A stretch of 56,127 bases of DNA from Bifidobacterium callitrichidarum. GTDB lineage: Bacteria; Actinomycetota; Actinomycetes; Actinomycetales; Bifidobacteriaceae. The notes beneath the pieces were generated by a model that was not told the DNA's origin, did not search any database, and worked only from the letters and a program-made list of their open reading frames with translations. Below are positions 43,339 through 52,661 of the stretch, piece by piece. Every line of letters begins with the position of its first letter. Position 1 is the first letter of the stretch. The DNA lies in NCBI RefSeq assembly GCF_003129905.1, contig NZ_QFFM01000020.1:1-56127 (forward strand), read 5' to 3'. Position numbers and translations under genes: made by a program.

Positions 43339-44352
43339 TTACTTCAGTTCATAGAACGGAATCGCATCGGTCCGGGGCACGCCGGCCCTGATTAACTTCG
43401 ACCACAGTGAACCGTGCGTCACCACGTCGTCGTATGTGGCGTGGACCACCGCCGAGACGCCCGCCCGGAGCAGCATATCGTCACGGGACTTCTCGGCGCT
43501 CACCACCTGCTGAATGTCACGGCGCTTCGTCATGACCGGATCAACATACTTACGCATGCCATCGTATTCCAACACGATGGTGCGTCCATCTGCCGTATGC
43601 CAGACGAAGTCGACGCGCCGCACATTCCAGCTGTTCTCCGGATCGACAAACTCACGCTGCAGCTCAGGAACGGCGAATCCCGCGTCAATCAGCGTCGCGC
43701 GGCACAACGATTCACCACCGTTCTCACTGCGCGCATCCGTGTAGCGAAGCAGCCGAAACACAGACCCGCAATCGGCGCGAATACGGTCGCATTCGTCGAC
43801 CACACTATCCGCATCGGTGAGTTTCATACGAAACGCCGAATCGAACATGCCCAGCACCAGCCGGAACGGATACCGCAGCGCGCAATCAACAAGCGTTCTG
43901 GCGGGTGTTGTAGTACGAACCGCCACCATTGACTCACCCAAAAGGTAACGAACAACGCAGTTTTCCTCCGAAGCCACGAAAATCGGGACTGTTTGGGAGC
44001 GCCTATGGCTCTGATTCTCCGGGCTGGACGCAACATAAATGGACTCGTCCCGAAGCAGCGACCACGAATATTCCAAGTTCATTGCAGCAGCCGCGCTGAG
44101 TCCGGCGTACACCCACTGGGGATGACGGCGGGACAGCGCTTCCAGGATATGCAGAACACGCTGTTTGGGATTCAACGCACGCCAGTACTCCGCTTCGGCA
44201 TACACGCCGCGATACGGACTGACCATCTCTCCACGACGTATCCGTCGATTCATTCTTTTACGCGCTGCTGCATCAACTTTGGTGATGCACAGCTGCGCCT
44301 TGTGGCTGTTGAATCCCTTACCGGCCGCCGCATTGCCTGATACTGGCCCCAT
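43339..44352 (-). CDS. AbiEi/DUF559-like protein (putative regulator-nuclease fusion)
   Basis: The predicted 337-residue protein has an N-terminal winged-helix-like region (ARKRMNRRIRRGEMVSPYRG) and a middle part similar to AbiEi-type antitoxin regulators (TTPARTLVDCAL). The C-terminal part has a VDFVW...IVLEYDG..KY pattern, as in DUF559/Vsr-like PD-(D/E)XK nucleases. I recognise the type, not a function. The ATG at 44352 has GGGGAG at good distance; the frame is open to 44658, but that part runs through the right-hand repeat. Its base composition looks lower in GC than the neighbours. It stands alone, bracketed by direct repeats. Confidence 0.75.
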   Translation of the reverse strand: MGPVSGNAAAGKGFNSHKAQLCITKVDAAARKRMNRRIRRGEMVSPYRGVYAEAEYWRALNPKQRVLHILEALSRRHPQWVYAGLSAAAAMNLEYSWSLLRDESIYVASSPENQSHRRSQTVPIFVASEENCVVRYLLGESMVAVRTTTPARTLVDCALRYPFRLVLGMFDSAFRMKLTDADSVVDECDRIRADCGSVFRLLRYTDARSENGGESLCRATLIDAGFAVPELQREFVDPENSWNVRRVDFVWHTADGRTIVLEYDGMRKYVDPVMTKRRDIQQVVSAEKSRDDMLLRAGVSAVVHATYDDVVTHGSLWSKLIRAGVPRTDAIPFYELK

Positions 44353-44510
44353 ACCCGCTCCCCACACCCCATGACGCCCCATTGCCGCATGGACACGATG
44401 ATGCTGATGAATCCCCCCATCATCAGCATCATCGGCGTATTCAACAGTGTGACCTAACGGGAACGACGATGTCAAAAGATTGTCAAGGCGGACTTTCCAG
44501 CTGAATGGGG

Positions 44511-44623
44511 CGAAACGCAAGTCAGCGACGTGGCCTACTTGCGTTTCGTCCCGTTTGGACGCCATCAAACGGCACAAAACGCAACATGGTATCGTCGCGG
44601 ACTTACCTTTCGTGCCGTGGACG
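44511..44623. repeat. Right 113-bp nested palindrome flanking an accessory gene
   Basis: Same length and orientation as 43170-43282, with about 89 percent identity by eye. The internal stem TGCGTTTCGTCCCGTTTGGA / TCAAACGGCACAAAACGCA is kept. Together the two copies bound a 1.45-kb interval that holds only the AbiEi/DUF559-like gene. Confidence 0.85.
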
Positions 44624-44671
44624 AGTGGATTTCGGAATGGTGAACCCTCATCGGCCAATGGCTCATGACGC

Positions 44672-45706
44672 CTACAGGGCTATACGCGAGGTGAATTCGC
44701 GTGGCTCGCCGGTGATGGGGTCGGTGAAACGCAATGTGCGTGCCACCAGTTCGAGGGGTTGGGAAAAATCGTCGTAGGGGCGGGTTTCGATGCTCGGGTA
44801 GAAGTCGTCGCCCACAATCGGCAGTCCCAGCGAGTTCATATGGACACGCAGCTGGTGCGTCTTGCCCGTGCGCGGGTGCAGGGTGTACCGGCAGGTTAGG
44901 GCCGATGCGGCCTCATCGGCACGGAATACCTCGATTCCGGCCGGTTTCTGCGATGGACAGTGAGAACGGGACTCGATGGCGACGGGAATCGACGCATCGC
45001 CCGGCATCCCGTCGGCATGCGAGTAGGTCATGTGCCGACGAGGCGGGGATCCTGCCGGCGGCAGCCCACCGAAGCGGGGCATACCGGCAGTGACCGATAT
45101 GCCGTCCTGCATTTCACGCCGCATCCCGGCGGCAGGAATCGACGTATCACCCGGCACCGCACCGACATGACCGGCATACGGATAGGCACCGGAACGACGG
45201 GACAGAGATTCTGCCGGCAACACCAACTCGCCTCGTTCGATGACTGTTTCGGCGTTCACCACACCGGGCTCCTCATAGGCGGTCATTACGCCACGCACCT
45301 TGGTGATGTGCGAACGCCGCAGCAACGGGAAGGGCCTCGGCGATTCGAGCCGTTCGATAGTGCCGTACCGCGGGCGCGTGATCGGCCGGCAGGGTGCCAG
45401 GCATTCGTAGACCTTGACCGCGCGTTTCTCCTGGAACAGCGTCTGGTACGCGCCACGGCACGATTTGTCGCGTACGAAAACCAGTACGCCGGCCGTCAAC
45501 CGGTCAAGTCGGTGGGCCGGGGTGATGTCCGGTTCGCCGAGTCGTTCGCGCAGCCGCATGAGCGCCGTGGAGCGGTACCACATGCCGCGCGGCATGGTGG
45601 GCAGGAAGTGCGGTTTGTCCACCACGATGATTCGTTCGTCCTCATAGAGCACCTCGAGGTCAAACGGAATCTCGGGCTCGTCGATTACGTAGCGGTGGGG
45701 CCTCAT
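44672..45706 (-). CDS. RluA-family pseudouridine synthase with internal insertion
   Basis: Catalyses uridine-to-pseudouridine conversion in rRNA or tRNA. The catalytic Asp68 lies in PAHRLDRLTAGVLVF, and the C-terminal motif HPRTGKTHQLRVHMNSLGLP with IVGDDFYP is intact. The 344-residue protein carries an insertion between about residues 160 and 260 with a diverged tandem repeat: AVPGDTSIPAAG and GMPGDASIPVAI are exactly 50 residues apart, and LPAESLSRR/LPPAGSPPRR also align. This is not part of the family fold. The start at 45706 follows AAAAAGGAAGGGAAG. Confidence 0.85.
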   Translation of the reverse strand: MRPHRYVIDEPEIPFDLEVLYEDERIIVVDKPHFLPTMPRGMWYRSTALMRLRERLGEPDITPAHRLDRLTAGVLVFVRDKSCRGAYQTLFQEKRAVKVYECLAPCRPITRPRYGTIERLESPRPFPLLRRSHITKVRGVMTAYEEPGVVNAETVIERGELVLPAESLSRRSGAYPYAGHVGAVPGDTSIPAAGMRREMQDGISVTAGMPRFGGLPPAGSPPRRHMTYSHADGMPGDASIPVAIESRSHCPSQKPAGIEVFRADEAASALTCRYTLHPRTGKTHQLRVHMNSLGLPIVGDDFYPSIETRPYDDFSQPLELVARTLRFTDPITGEPREFTSRIAL

Positions 45707-45813
45707 CTTCCCTTCCTTTTTCCCGGCTGCCGTACGGCACGAACCATATTCTCCATGCACGATCTCCCCGGACCCCTTGTTTTCTTTCGGTGCCAAATTC
45801 CGCAACACGGAGA

Positions 45814-45898
45814 CGACGGGGCGGGATGGGTGGTGCCGGACCGTAGGCTCGGCCGAACGGCCTTGAGTGTGTCTGGCATCATCCATCCCGCCCCGTCG
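45814..45898 (-). repeat. Loop-conserved stem-loop downstream of glmS (copy D2)
   Basis: Arms 45814-45829 and 45883-45898 are perfectly complementary over 16 bp, extended inward by a weaker TGCCAGA/TCCGGCA pair. On the minus strand the loop holds CACACTCAAGGCCGTTCGGC, which matches the loop of the first element at 167-296. It lies 34 bases after the glmS stop and probably ends that transcript. Confidence 0.8.
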
Positions 45899-45931
45899 GC
45901 GGTCAAATACCAAATACGAATAAAGGACCGG

Positions 45932-47824
45932 TCACTCCACGGTGACGGACTTGGCGAGGTTGCGCGGCTTGTCCACGTCATAGCCCTTGAGCTTGGCCAT
46001 GTCCATGGCGAACAGTTGCAGCGGCACCACGTCCACGAGCGGGCTCATCAGCGTGGGGCACTGCGGGCGCCAGAACACCACGTCCGCGTACCGTTCCACG
46101 TCCGGATCGCCCTGCTCGGCCACGGCGATGATGTACGCGCCGCGGGCCTTGACCTCCTCGATGCCGGAAATCACCTTGGCGTGCAACACGTTGCGGCCTC
46201 GTTCCGGCGGCACGATGAACACCACCGGCTCGCCTTCGTCCACCAGCGCGATCGGACCGTGCTTGAGCTCGCCGGCCGCAAAGCCCTCGGTAAAGGTATA
46301 CGCGATCTCCTTGAGCTTCAACGCGCCCTCCAGCGCCACCGGGTAGCCCACGTGGCGTCCGAGGAACAGGAAGGAATTGGCGTTGACCATACGCTCGGCC
46401 GCGGCCTGGATGGCCTTGGGCTGGGTATCGAGCACCCACTGGATCTTGCGCGGCATGTCCTTCAGGGAGTCGAGCACCTGATGGATCTCGTCACGGAACA
46501 TGGCGCCCTTGACCTGCGCGAGGTACAGGCCGAGCAGGTAAGCGGCGGTGATCTGCGCCACGAACGCCTTGGTGGAGGCCACGGCCACCTCGGGACCGGC
46601 GTGCGTGTACAACACGGCGTCCGATTCGCGCGGGATGGAGGCGCCCTGCGTGTTGCAGATGGCAAGCACCTTGGAGCCCTGTTCGCGCGCGTGGCGCAGG
46701 GCCATGAGCGTATCCATGGTCTCGCCGGACTGGGAGATGGCCACCACGAGCGTGCGCGGGGTCAGAATCGGGTCACGGTAACGGAATTCGTGCGCCAGCT
46801 CGACCTCCACCGGGATACGCACCCAGTGCTCGATGGCGTATTTGGCCACCTGGCCGGCGTAGCTTGCGGTGCCGCAGGCCACCACGATGATCTTGTCGAT
46901 GGCCTTGAAGTCGTGCTCGTCGATGCGCACCTCGTCGAGCGTGATGTCGCCCTTGGCGTCGAAGCGTCCCAGAAGCGTGCGCTGCACGGCGGCCGGATCC
47001 TCGTGGATCTCCTTGTCCATGAAGGAGTCCCAGCCGCCCTTTTCGGCGGCGGAGGCGTCCCAGTCCACGGTGTAGGTCTTGGGGTCGGGTATCACGTTGC
47101 CGTCGAAATCGGTGACGACCACGGAATCGGCGGAGACGCATACGGCCTGATCCTGGTCCACTTCCATCGCGCGCTTGGTGTATGCCACGAACGCGGCCAC
47201 GTCGGAGCCGAGGAAGTTCTCGCCGTCACCCAGACCCACCACAAGCGGGGAGTCGTGGCGGGCGCCCACCACGATGTCCGGCTGGCGGCAGTCGGTGGCG
47301 AGGATGGTGAACGCGCCGGCCAGCATGCGGGCCATGCGACGCACGGCCTCGAACAGGTCGGGGTGGCCCTTCTCCTCGATGACCTTATCCACGATCTTGC
47401 CGAGCAGCTTGGCGGCCACTTCGGTGTCCGTGGCGGAGGCGAAGCGGTAGCCTTCGGCCTGCAGGTCGAGCCGCAGCTGGGATGCGTTCTCGATGATGCC
47501 GTTGTGAATGATGGCCACCTTGCCGTCCATGCTGGTGTGCGGGTGGGCGTTCACATCGCTCGGCTCGCCGTTGGTGGCCCAGCGCGTGTGACCGATGCCC
47601 ACGGTGGCGTCAGGCATCGGATTGCGTTCGATGCTCTCCACGAGGTTCTTGAGGCGTCCGGCCTTCTTGCGCACGGCCACCTTGTCCATGCCGGGGGCGG
47701 TCAGCGCCACGCCGGCCGAGTCATAGCCGCGGTATTCCAGGCGCTCCAGGCCCTGCAGGCAGACCTCAAGAGGCTTGCCGCACGCGGTGTCAACATTTCC
47801 TGCATATCCAACGATTCCACACAT
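45932..47824 (-). CDS. glmS: Glutamine-fructose-6-phosphate aminotransferase
   Basis: GlmS makes glucosamine 6-phosphate from fructose 6-phosphate and glutamine, the first step of UDP-GlcNAc and cell wall synthesis. Cys2 directly after the initiator Met (MCGIVGYAG) is the glutaminase nucleophile. The GATase motif GIGHTRWATNGEPSDVNAHP, two SIS domains (VVACGTASYAGQVAKYAIEH; AISQSGETMDTLMALRHA; FLFLGRHVGYPVALEGALKL) and the C-terminal KPRNLAKSVTVE are present. Length is 630, slightly above the usual 608. No glmS ribozyme is visible upstream (the gap is only about 220 bases and holds a stem-loop). It is flanked on both sides by loop-conserved hairpins. Confidence 0.97.
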   Translation of the reverse strand: MCGIVGYAGNVDTACGKPLEVCLQGLERLEYRGYDSAGVALTAPGMDKVAVRKKAGRLKNLVESIERNPMPDATVGIGHTRWATNGEPSDVNAHPHTSMDGKVAIIHNGIIENASQLRLDLQAEGYRFASATDTEVAAKLLGKIVDKVIEEKGHPDLFEAVRRMARMLAGAFTILATDCRQPDIVVGARHDSPLVVGLGDGENFLGSDVAAFVAYTKRAMEVDQDQAVCVSADSVVVTDFDGNVIPDPKTYTVDWDASAAEKGGWDSFMDKEIHEDPAAVQRTLLGRFDAKGDITLDEVRIDEHDFKAIDKIIVVACGTASYAGQVAKYAIEHWVRIPVEVELAHEFRYRDPILTPRTLVVAISQSGETMDTLMALRHAREQGSKVLAICNTQGASIPRESDAVLYTHAGPEVAVASTKAFVAQITAAYLLGLYLAQVKGAMFRDEIHQVLDSLKDMPRKIQWVLDTQPKAIQAAAERMVNANSFLFLGRHVGYPVALEGALKLKEIAYTFTEGFAAGELKHGPIALVDEGEPVVFIVPPERGRNVLHAKVISGIEEVKARGAYIIAVAEQGDPDVERYADVVFWRPQCPTLMSPLVDVVPLQLFAMDMAKLKGYDVDKPRNLAKSVTVE

Positions 47825-47935
47825 GGTTCACCAGCCTACCGGACGTATATGTCTGAGGCGAACCGGCTCGTCAAGCCGGCACGGATGTTTTGCATTACCG
47901 GCCCACCACGAAACGTGACACATCTCGCGCAACGA

Positions 47936-48027
47936 GCGACGGGGAGCCGGCATCCGCTGTACGACCGTAAGGACTCGGCCTGAGCGGCCCGGAGCGTGGC
48001 GCTAAGCGGATGCCGGCTCCCCGTCGC
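47936..48027 (-). repeat. Loop-conserved stem-loop upstream of glmS (copy D3)
   Basis: Arms 47936-47958 and 48005-48027 are perfectly complementary over 23 bp. On the minus strand the loop contains CACGCTCCGGGCCGCTCAGG followed by CCGAGTCCTTACGGTC, which aligns with the D2 loop. It begins about 20 bases after the stop of the amino acid transporter ATPase, so it is placed as a terminator for that operon. Confidence 0.8.
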
Positions 48028-48047
48028 GGGCACCGGACGAAATCGGA

Positions 48048-48866
<819 letters not shown>

Positions 48867-48887
48867 AATTGTTCGCCTCTCCCCCAC

Positions 48888-49871
48888 TCACGCGGTCATG
48901 CCGGTGAATGCGGCCTCGTTGAGCTTGTTCACGTCGTCCTTGGGTTCGCCCTCGGTCTTGCCGGGCAGCGGCGGCTGCTTGCCACGGGTGCCCATGGCGC
49001 GGGCGTCGAAGCCCTTGCCGAAGTGCTTCTCCAGACGGGACTGGATCACCATGAGGATGGAGGTGATGAGCAGGTACCAGAAGCAGGCCACCAGCAGCAG
49101 CGGAATCGGCTTGTAGATGCGGTTGGCGATGGCGTTCGTGGCGAACTGCAGTTCGAGGGTGAACGGCACGGCCGTGACCAGGGACGTGGTCTTGAGCATG
49201 CCGATGGTCTCGTTGCCGGTGGGCGGGATGATGATGCGCATGGCCTGCGGCAGGATGATGCGGCGCATGATGAGCGTGCGGCCCATGCCGAGCGCCTGGG
49301 CGGCCTCGGTCTGGCCCGGATCCACGGCCTCAAGGCCGGCGCGCACAATCTCGGACAGGTATGCGGCCTCGTTCAGGGCCAGGCCGATCCATGCTGCGTT
49401 GAAGGCGGTGACCACCACGGAAGAGTCGATGCTCCAGAACTCCACGGAGGTGAACGGGATGCCCAGGCTCAGCTTCGGGATGAGCACGGAGAACAGGCCC
49501 CAGAAGATGAGCTGCGTGTACACAGGGGTACCACGGAAGAACCAGATGAAGAACCAGCTCACGCCACGCAGCACCGGGTTGATGGATTTGCGCATGATGG
49601 CGAGGATGACCGAGAGGATGATCGCCACCACCATGGAGATCACGGTGAGCTCCAGCGTGTATCGGATGCCTTCGAGCACGTTCTCGTTGAACAGGTACTT
49701 CCAGACAGTAGGCCAGTCAAGCCTCGGGTTGGTGATCATGCCCTGGATGAGCATCGCGGCGAGCAGCGCCACGATCACGGCGGCCACGATGGGGCCGGGG
49801 CGCTTGACCGGCAGCGCCTTGATGCGGTTGGGGATGTCCAGTCCCTCGCCGTCGATTTCTTTCTTCGCCAT
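48888..49871 (-). CDS. Polar amino acid ABC transporter permease
   Basis: A 327-residue His/Glu/Gln-type permease. The core TVISMVVAIILSVILAIMRK, FFIWFFRGTPVYTQLIFWGL and the loop EIVRAGLEAVDPGQTEAAQALGM (EAA-like) are all typical. The N-terminus has an additional cytoplasmic stretch and one extra helix (VAAVIVALLAAMLIQGMI). AAGGAAGA precedes the ATG. A single permease suggests a homodimer. Confidence 0.94.
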   Translation of the reverse strand: MAKKEIDGEGLDIPNRIKALPVKRPGPIVAAVIVALLAAMLIQGMITNPRLDWPTVWKYLFNENVLEGIRYTLELTVISMVVAIILSVILAIMRKSINPVLRGVSWFFIWFFRGTPVYTQLIFWGLFSVLIPKLSLGIPFTSVEFWSIDSSVVVTAFNAAWIGLALNEAAYLSEIVRAGLEAVDPGQTEAAQALGMGRTLIMRRIILPQAMRIIIPPTGNETIGMLKTTSLVTAVPFTLELQFATNAIANRIYKPIPLLLVACFWYLLITSILMVIQSRLEKHFGKGFDARAMGTRGKQPPLPGKTEGEPKDDVNKLNEAAFTGMTA

Positions 49872-49903
49872 ATTCTTCCTTTTGGTTATCTGCTATTGGT
49901 TCC

Positions 49904-49926
49904 GGCTCCCCTCCCCGAGGGGAGCC
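49904..49926. repeat. Minimal hairpin fragment of the intergenic repeat
   Basis: GGCTCCCCTCCCCGAGGGGAGCC contains only the second hairpin of the short element. It lies between the binding protein and permease genes and may act as a partial terminator that lowers permease expression. Confidence 0.65.
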
Positions 49927-49938
49927 AGGACTTATACG

Positions 49939-50889
49939 TCAGGCGACGTTCGGGTTGACTTCGGCCTTGGTCAGGGCACCGGACTCGACGCCCCAGTGCT
50001 TGAGGATCTTGCCGTAGGTGCCGTCGTCCATGAGCTTCTGCATGGCCTTCTGCACGGCTTCGGTGGTGCCGGTCTCGCCCTTCTTGATGGCGATGGCGTT
50101 CGGCACGGAATCGAAGTCCTTGCCCAGCTGCTCGAGCTGGCCGTCGGTCTGGGCGATGGCGTAGCCGACCACCGGGGAGTCGGCGAAGAACACATCGGCC
50201 TTGCCGGTCACCACTGCGGTGGTGGCGTCGGTCTGCTGCTTGGAGGACTGGATCTCAATGTCCTTCTTGCCGTCGGCCTTGCACTGCTCGGCGGTCTTGT
50301 TGATGGCCTCCTCCTCGACGGTGCCGGTCTCCACGGCCACCTTGAGGCCGCACAGGTCGTTCTCGTCGACCTTGTTCGGGTTGCCGGTCTTGACCGCGTA
50401 GGCCATGCCGGCGGTGAAGTAGGAGACGAAGTCGACGGACTTCATACGCTCGGGGGTGATGGTGAACGCCGCGATGCCGAGGTCGTACTTGGAGCCGATG
50501 GCCGGGATGATGGTATCGAAGTTGGAGGAGACGATTTCGGTGTCGAGGCCGAAGACGTTGCCCAGGGCACGGGCGAGGTCCATGTCGTAGCCGATCTGGG
50601 TCTTGCCGTCGGAGTCCAGGAACTCGGCCGGGGCGTAGGACGGGTTGGTGCCGATGGTGAGCTTGCCGTCCTTGGTCACGGAGTCGGGCAGCAGCGCGGC
50701 GATGGCGTCGTCCTTCTTGACGGAGCTGACGTCGTAGCTGGAGATGGTGGCGCTCTTGGCGGAGCCGGAGCCGCCGTTACCGGAATTGTCGGAGGTGGCT
50801 TCGTCGGTGGTGCCGCAGGCCGCGGTGGACAGCAGCATGGCGGCGCTCAGCAGCAGCGCGGCACCTGCTTTCAGGTTCTTGAATGACAT
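49939..50889 (-). CDS. Polar amino acid ABC transporter substrate-binding lipoprotein (copy 2)
   Basis: A 316-residue SBP_bac_3 protein with lipobox STAAC and the typical SYAPAEFLDSDGKTQIGYDM (ligand-side), then IVSSNFDTIIPAIGSKYDLG and VSYFTAGMAYAVKTGNP. It is a close paralogue of the next upstream gene, with differences at GYDMDLARALGNVF versus GFDVDLSKALAAVF. GAGAGGACC precedes the ATG. Both copies precede one permease and one ATPase. Confidence 0.93.
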   Translation of the reverse strand: MSFKNLKAGAALLLSAAMLLSTAACGTTDEATSDNSGNGGSGSAKSATISSYDVSSVKKDDAIAALLPDSVTKDGKLTIGTNPSYAPAEFLDSDGKTQIGYDMDLARALGNVFGLDTEIVSSNFDTIIPAIGSKYDLGIAAFTITPERMKSVDFVSYFTAGMAYAVKTGNPNKVDENDLCGLKVAVETGTVEEEAINKTAEQCKADGKKDIEIQSSKQQTDATTAVVTGKADVFFADSPVVGYAIAQTDGQLEQLGKDFDSVPNAIAIKKGETGTTEAVQKAMQKLMDDGTYGKILKHWGVESGALTKAEVNPNVA

Positions 50890-51023
50890 GGAATGGTCCT
50901 CTCTTGTTTCTTCCTCTTGGATGCGCCGGATTCGGGAAAACCTCGGTTCTCCGACAATTCACCCAATATACAGGTAAGGACCATAGACCCGCGATGCTAC
51001 GAGCGCGTTAAGGACATCATCCT

Positions 51024-51219
51024 TGGCTCCCCTCTCTAGGGGGAGCTGTCGTCGTAGACGACTGAGGGGGAGCTCTTCGTCTGACCAGACTCCCCTCAGT
51101 CAGCTCCGCTGCCAGCTCCCCCCCAGAGAGGGGAGCCTTCGCGGCACAGCCGCTCACCTCACCTACGAACAGTCCACCGGACTGTTCGCTTCACGGCTCG
51201 GCCCTCAGAGAGGGGAGCC
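51024..51219. repeat. Short hairpin repeat plus long modular repeat (E2)
   Basis: 51024-51071 is a short element with GTCGTC/GACGAC. 51089-51219 is the best preserved long element of the E1 type: GTCAGC..GCTGCC, CTCCCCCC/GGGGAG, GCGGC/GCCGC, CCTACGAACAGTCC/GGACTGTTC, CGCTTCACGGC and an AGAGAGGGGAGCC end. It begins just upstream of the second binding protein gene and ends 10 bases before the stop of the first. Confidence 0.85.
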
Positions 51220-51228
51220 AAGGTAGGA

Positions 51229-52182
51229 TCACACGGTGGGGTTGATTTCGGCCTTGTCGATGGCGCCGGAGGAAACGCCCCACGTGTCGAGGATCTTCTT
51301 GTACGTTCCGTCGTCCATGAGCTTCTGGATGGCCTTCTGCACGGCTTCGGCGGTCTTGGAGTCGCCCTTCTTGATGGCCACGGCCTCAGGCGTCACGCCG
51401 GTGTCGTCGCCGAGGGCGGCGAGCGTGTCACCGGTCTGTTCGATGGCGTAGCCGGCCACTGGGGAGTCGGCGTAGAAGATGGAGGCCTTGCCGGAGGCCA
51501 CTGCGGTGGTCACATCGGTCTGCAGCTTGGAGGACTGGATGTCGATGGGGTCCTTGCCGTCGGCCTTGCACTTCTCGTTGGCGGCATTGACCTCCTCTTC
51601 CTGCGTGGTGCCGGTCTGTACGGCCACCTTCACGCCGCACAGGTTGGAGGTGTCCACGTTGTCCGGGTTGCCCTTCTTGGTGACCCACGTGGAGCCGGCC
51701 TTGAAGTAGGTCACGAAGTCCACGGCGTCAAGGCGTTCCTTGGTCACGGTGAAGGAGGAGATGCCGATGTCGTACTTGGAGCCGACGGACGGAATGATGG
51801 AGTCGAAGGTGGAGGAGACGGTCTCCTCCTTGAGGCCAAACACGGCGGCCAGGGCCTTGGAGAGATCCACGTCGAAGCCGACCGGGGTCTTGCCGTCCTC
51901 GGCCAGGAATTCGGCCGGGGCGTAGGAGGTATCGGTGCCGACGGTCAGTGTGCCGTCGCCGGCCACGGAATCAGGCAGGAGGGCAGCGATGGCGTCGTCC
52001 TTCTTGATGGAGCTGGTGTCGAAGCCTTCGGTCTTGGACGAGCTGGACGAATCCTTGGAGTCGCCGCCGTTCGAGGAGGCGGTGGTGGAGCCGTCGGTGG
52101 TGCCGCAGGCGGCGACGGCGATGAGCATGGCCGCGCTCAAAGTGGCGGCCGCGACAGACTTGATTCCCTTGCTTAGAGACAT
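51229..52182 (-). CDS. Polar amino acid ABC transporter substrate-binding lipoprotein (copy 1)
   Basis: A 317-residue SBP_bac_3 protein with lipobox AVAAC and SYAPAEFLAEDGKTPVGFDV, STFDSIIPSVGSKYDIGISS and VTYFKAGSTWVTKKGNP. It shares the whole frame with the downstream paralogue, including the TSSIKKDDAIAALLPDSV leader of the mature part and a Ser/Asn-rich linker behind the lipidated Cys. AGAGAGGAAATCC precedes the ATG. It is upstream of the other copy, separated by repeats that may partially end transcription. Ligand unknown; the two may differ in affinity or amino acid. Confidence 0.93.
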   Translation of the reverse strand: MSLSKGIKSVAAATLSAAMLIAVAACGTTDGSTTASSNGGDSKDSSSSSKTEGFDTSSIKKDDAIAALLPDSVAGDGTLTVGTDTSYAPAEFLAEDGKTPVGFDVDLSKALAAVFGLKEETVSSTFDSIIPSVGSKYDIGISSFTVTKERLDAVDFVTYFKAGSTWVTKKGNPDNVDTSNLCGVKVAVQTGTTQEEEVNAANEKCKADGKDPIDIQSSKLQTDVTTAVASGKASIFYADSPVAGYAIEQTGDTLAALGDDTGVTPEAVAIKKGDSKTAEAVQKAIQKLMDDGTYKKILDTWGVSSGAIDKAEINPTV

Positions 52183-52318
52183 TGGATTTCCTCTCTCCGT
52201 TATTGTCGATCGGGCGGGTATATTTCCCGACTAATTCGCGAGAGTAGGTTCGCAATGCTACGGGGTAGTTAATATAGCGAGATGACGTTCACGTAGTGGA
52301 CATAAGCATAGGGAAGCG

Positions 52319-52633
52319 GAATCGGCCTGCGGGCGATGCTGTTCTTTCCGCGGGCTTCGCCCGCTCCTCTTCTCTCCCTCAGCTTCGCTACGCTCAGCAG
52401 CTCCCTCGTCAGAGGGAGCCAAGGTTTGTCATACCGGTGAGTGAGCCGGCGTCACGGACGGGCTGGAATAGAGAGGCTCCGTCAAATCAAGATTGACATG
52501 CCCCTTATTCTTGGCTCCCCTTGTCGGGACATTGCCGTGAAGCAAACAGCGGAGCTGTTTGTAGGCGATGTGCGAGACGACAGTCGAGCCTAACAGAACG
52601 CGAACGAAGTTCGTCCATGATTGCAGGACGGCA
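52319..52633. repeat. Repeat cluster in the 480-base gap upstream of the binding protein
   Basis: 52319-52424 is one arm of the giant palindrome family (GGAATCGGCCTGCGGGCGATGC, then CTTCTCTCCCTC and CTCCCTCGTCAGAGGGAG). 52475-52528 matches the outer arm and hairpin junction of 6352-6299 on the opposite strand. 52512-52633 is an inverted copy (E6) of the long element E4, keeping GTAGGCGATGTGCGAGACGA and GTCCATGATTGCAGGAC. I see no gene in the gap. Confidence 0.8.
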
Positions 52634-52661
52634 GTATCGGACGAGGCGGATTCCGAGTTAA

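Noticed and set aside
43339..44658. The longer 439-codon version of the AbiEi/DUF559-like gene
   Set aside because: Its first 100 codons run through the right-hand palindromic repeat and have no ribosome binding site, whereas the ATG at 44352 follows GGGGAG.
44960..47983. A 1007-codon open frame on the plus strand over glmS and the pseudouridine synthase
   Set aside because: It is the reverse-complement shadow of two genes with full catalytic motifs on the minus strand, and its translation is a Val/His/Gly/Leu-rich sequence without recognisable domains. High GC produces such frames across the window.
47825..48047. glmS ribozyme or riboswitch upstream of glmS
   Set aside because: The gap contains a long simple stem-loop of the loop-conserved family and lacks the ribozyme core layout. 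The stem-loop lies towards the upstream operon's end.
52183..52661. tmRNA gene near smpB
   Set aside because: The region is filled with palindromic repeats, with no tRNA-like ends and no tag reading frame.
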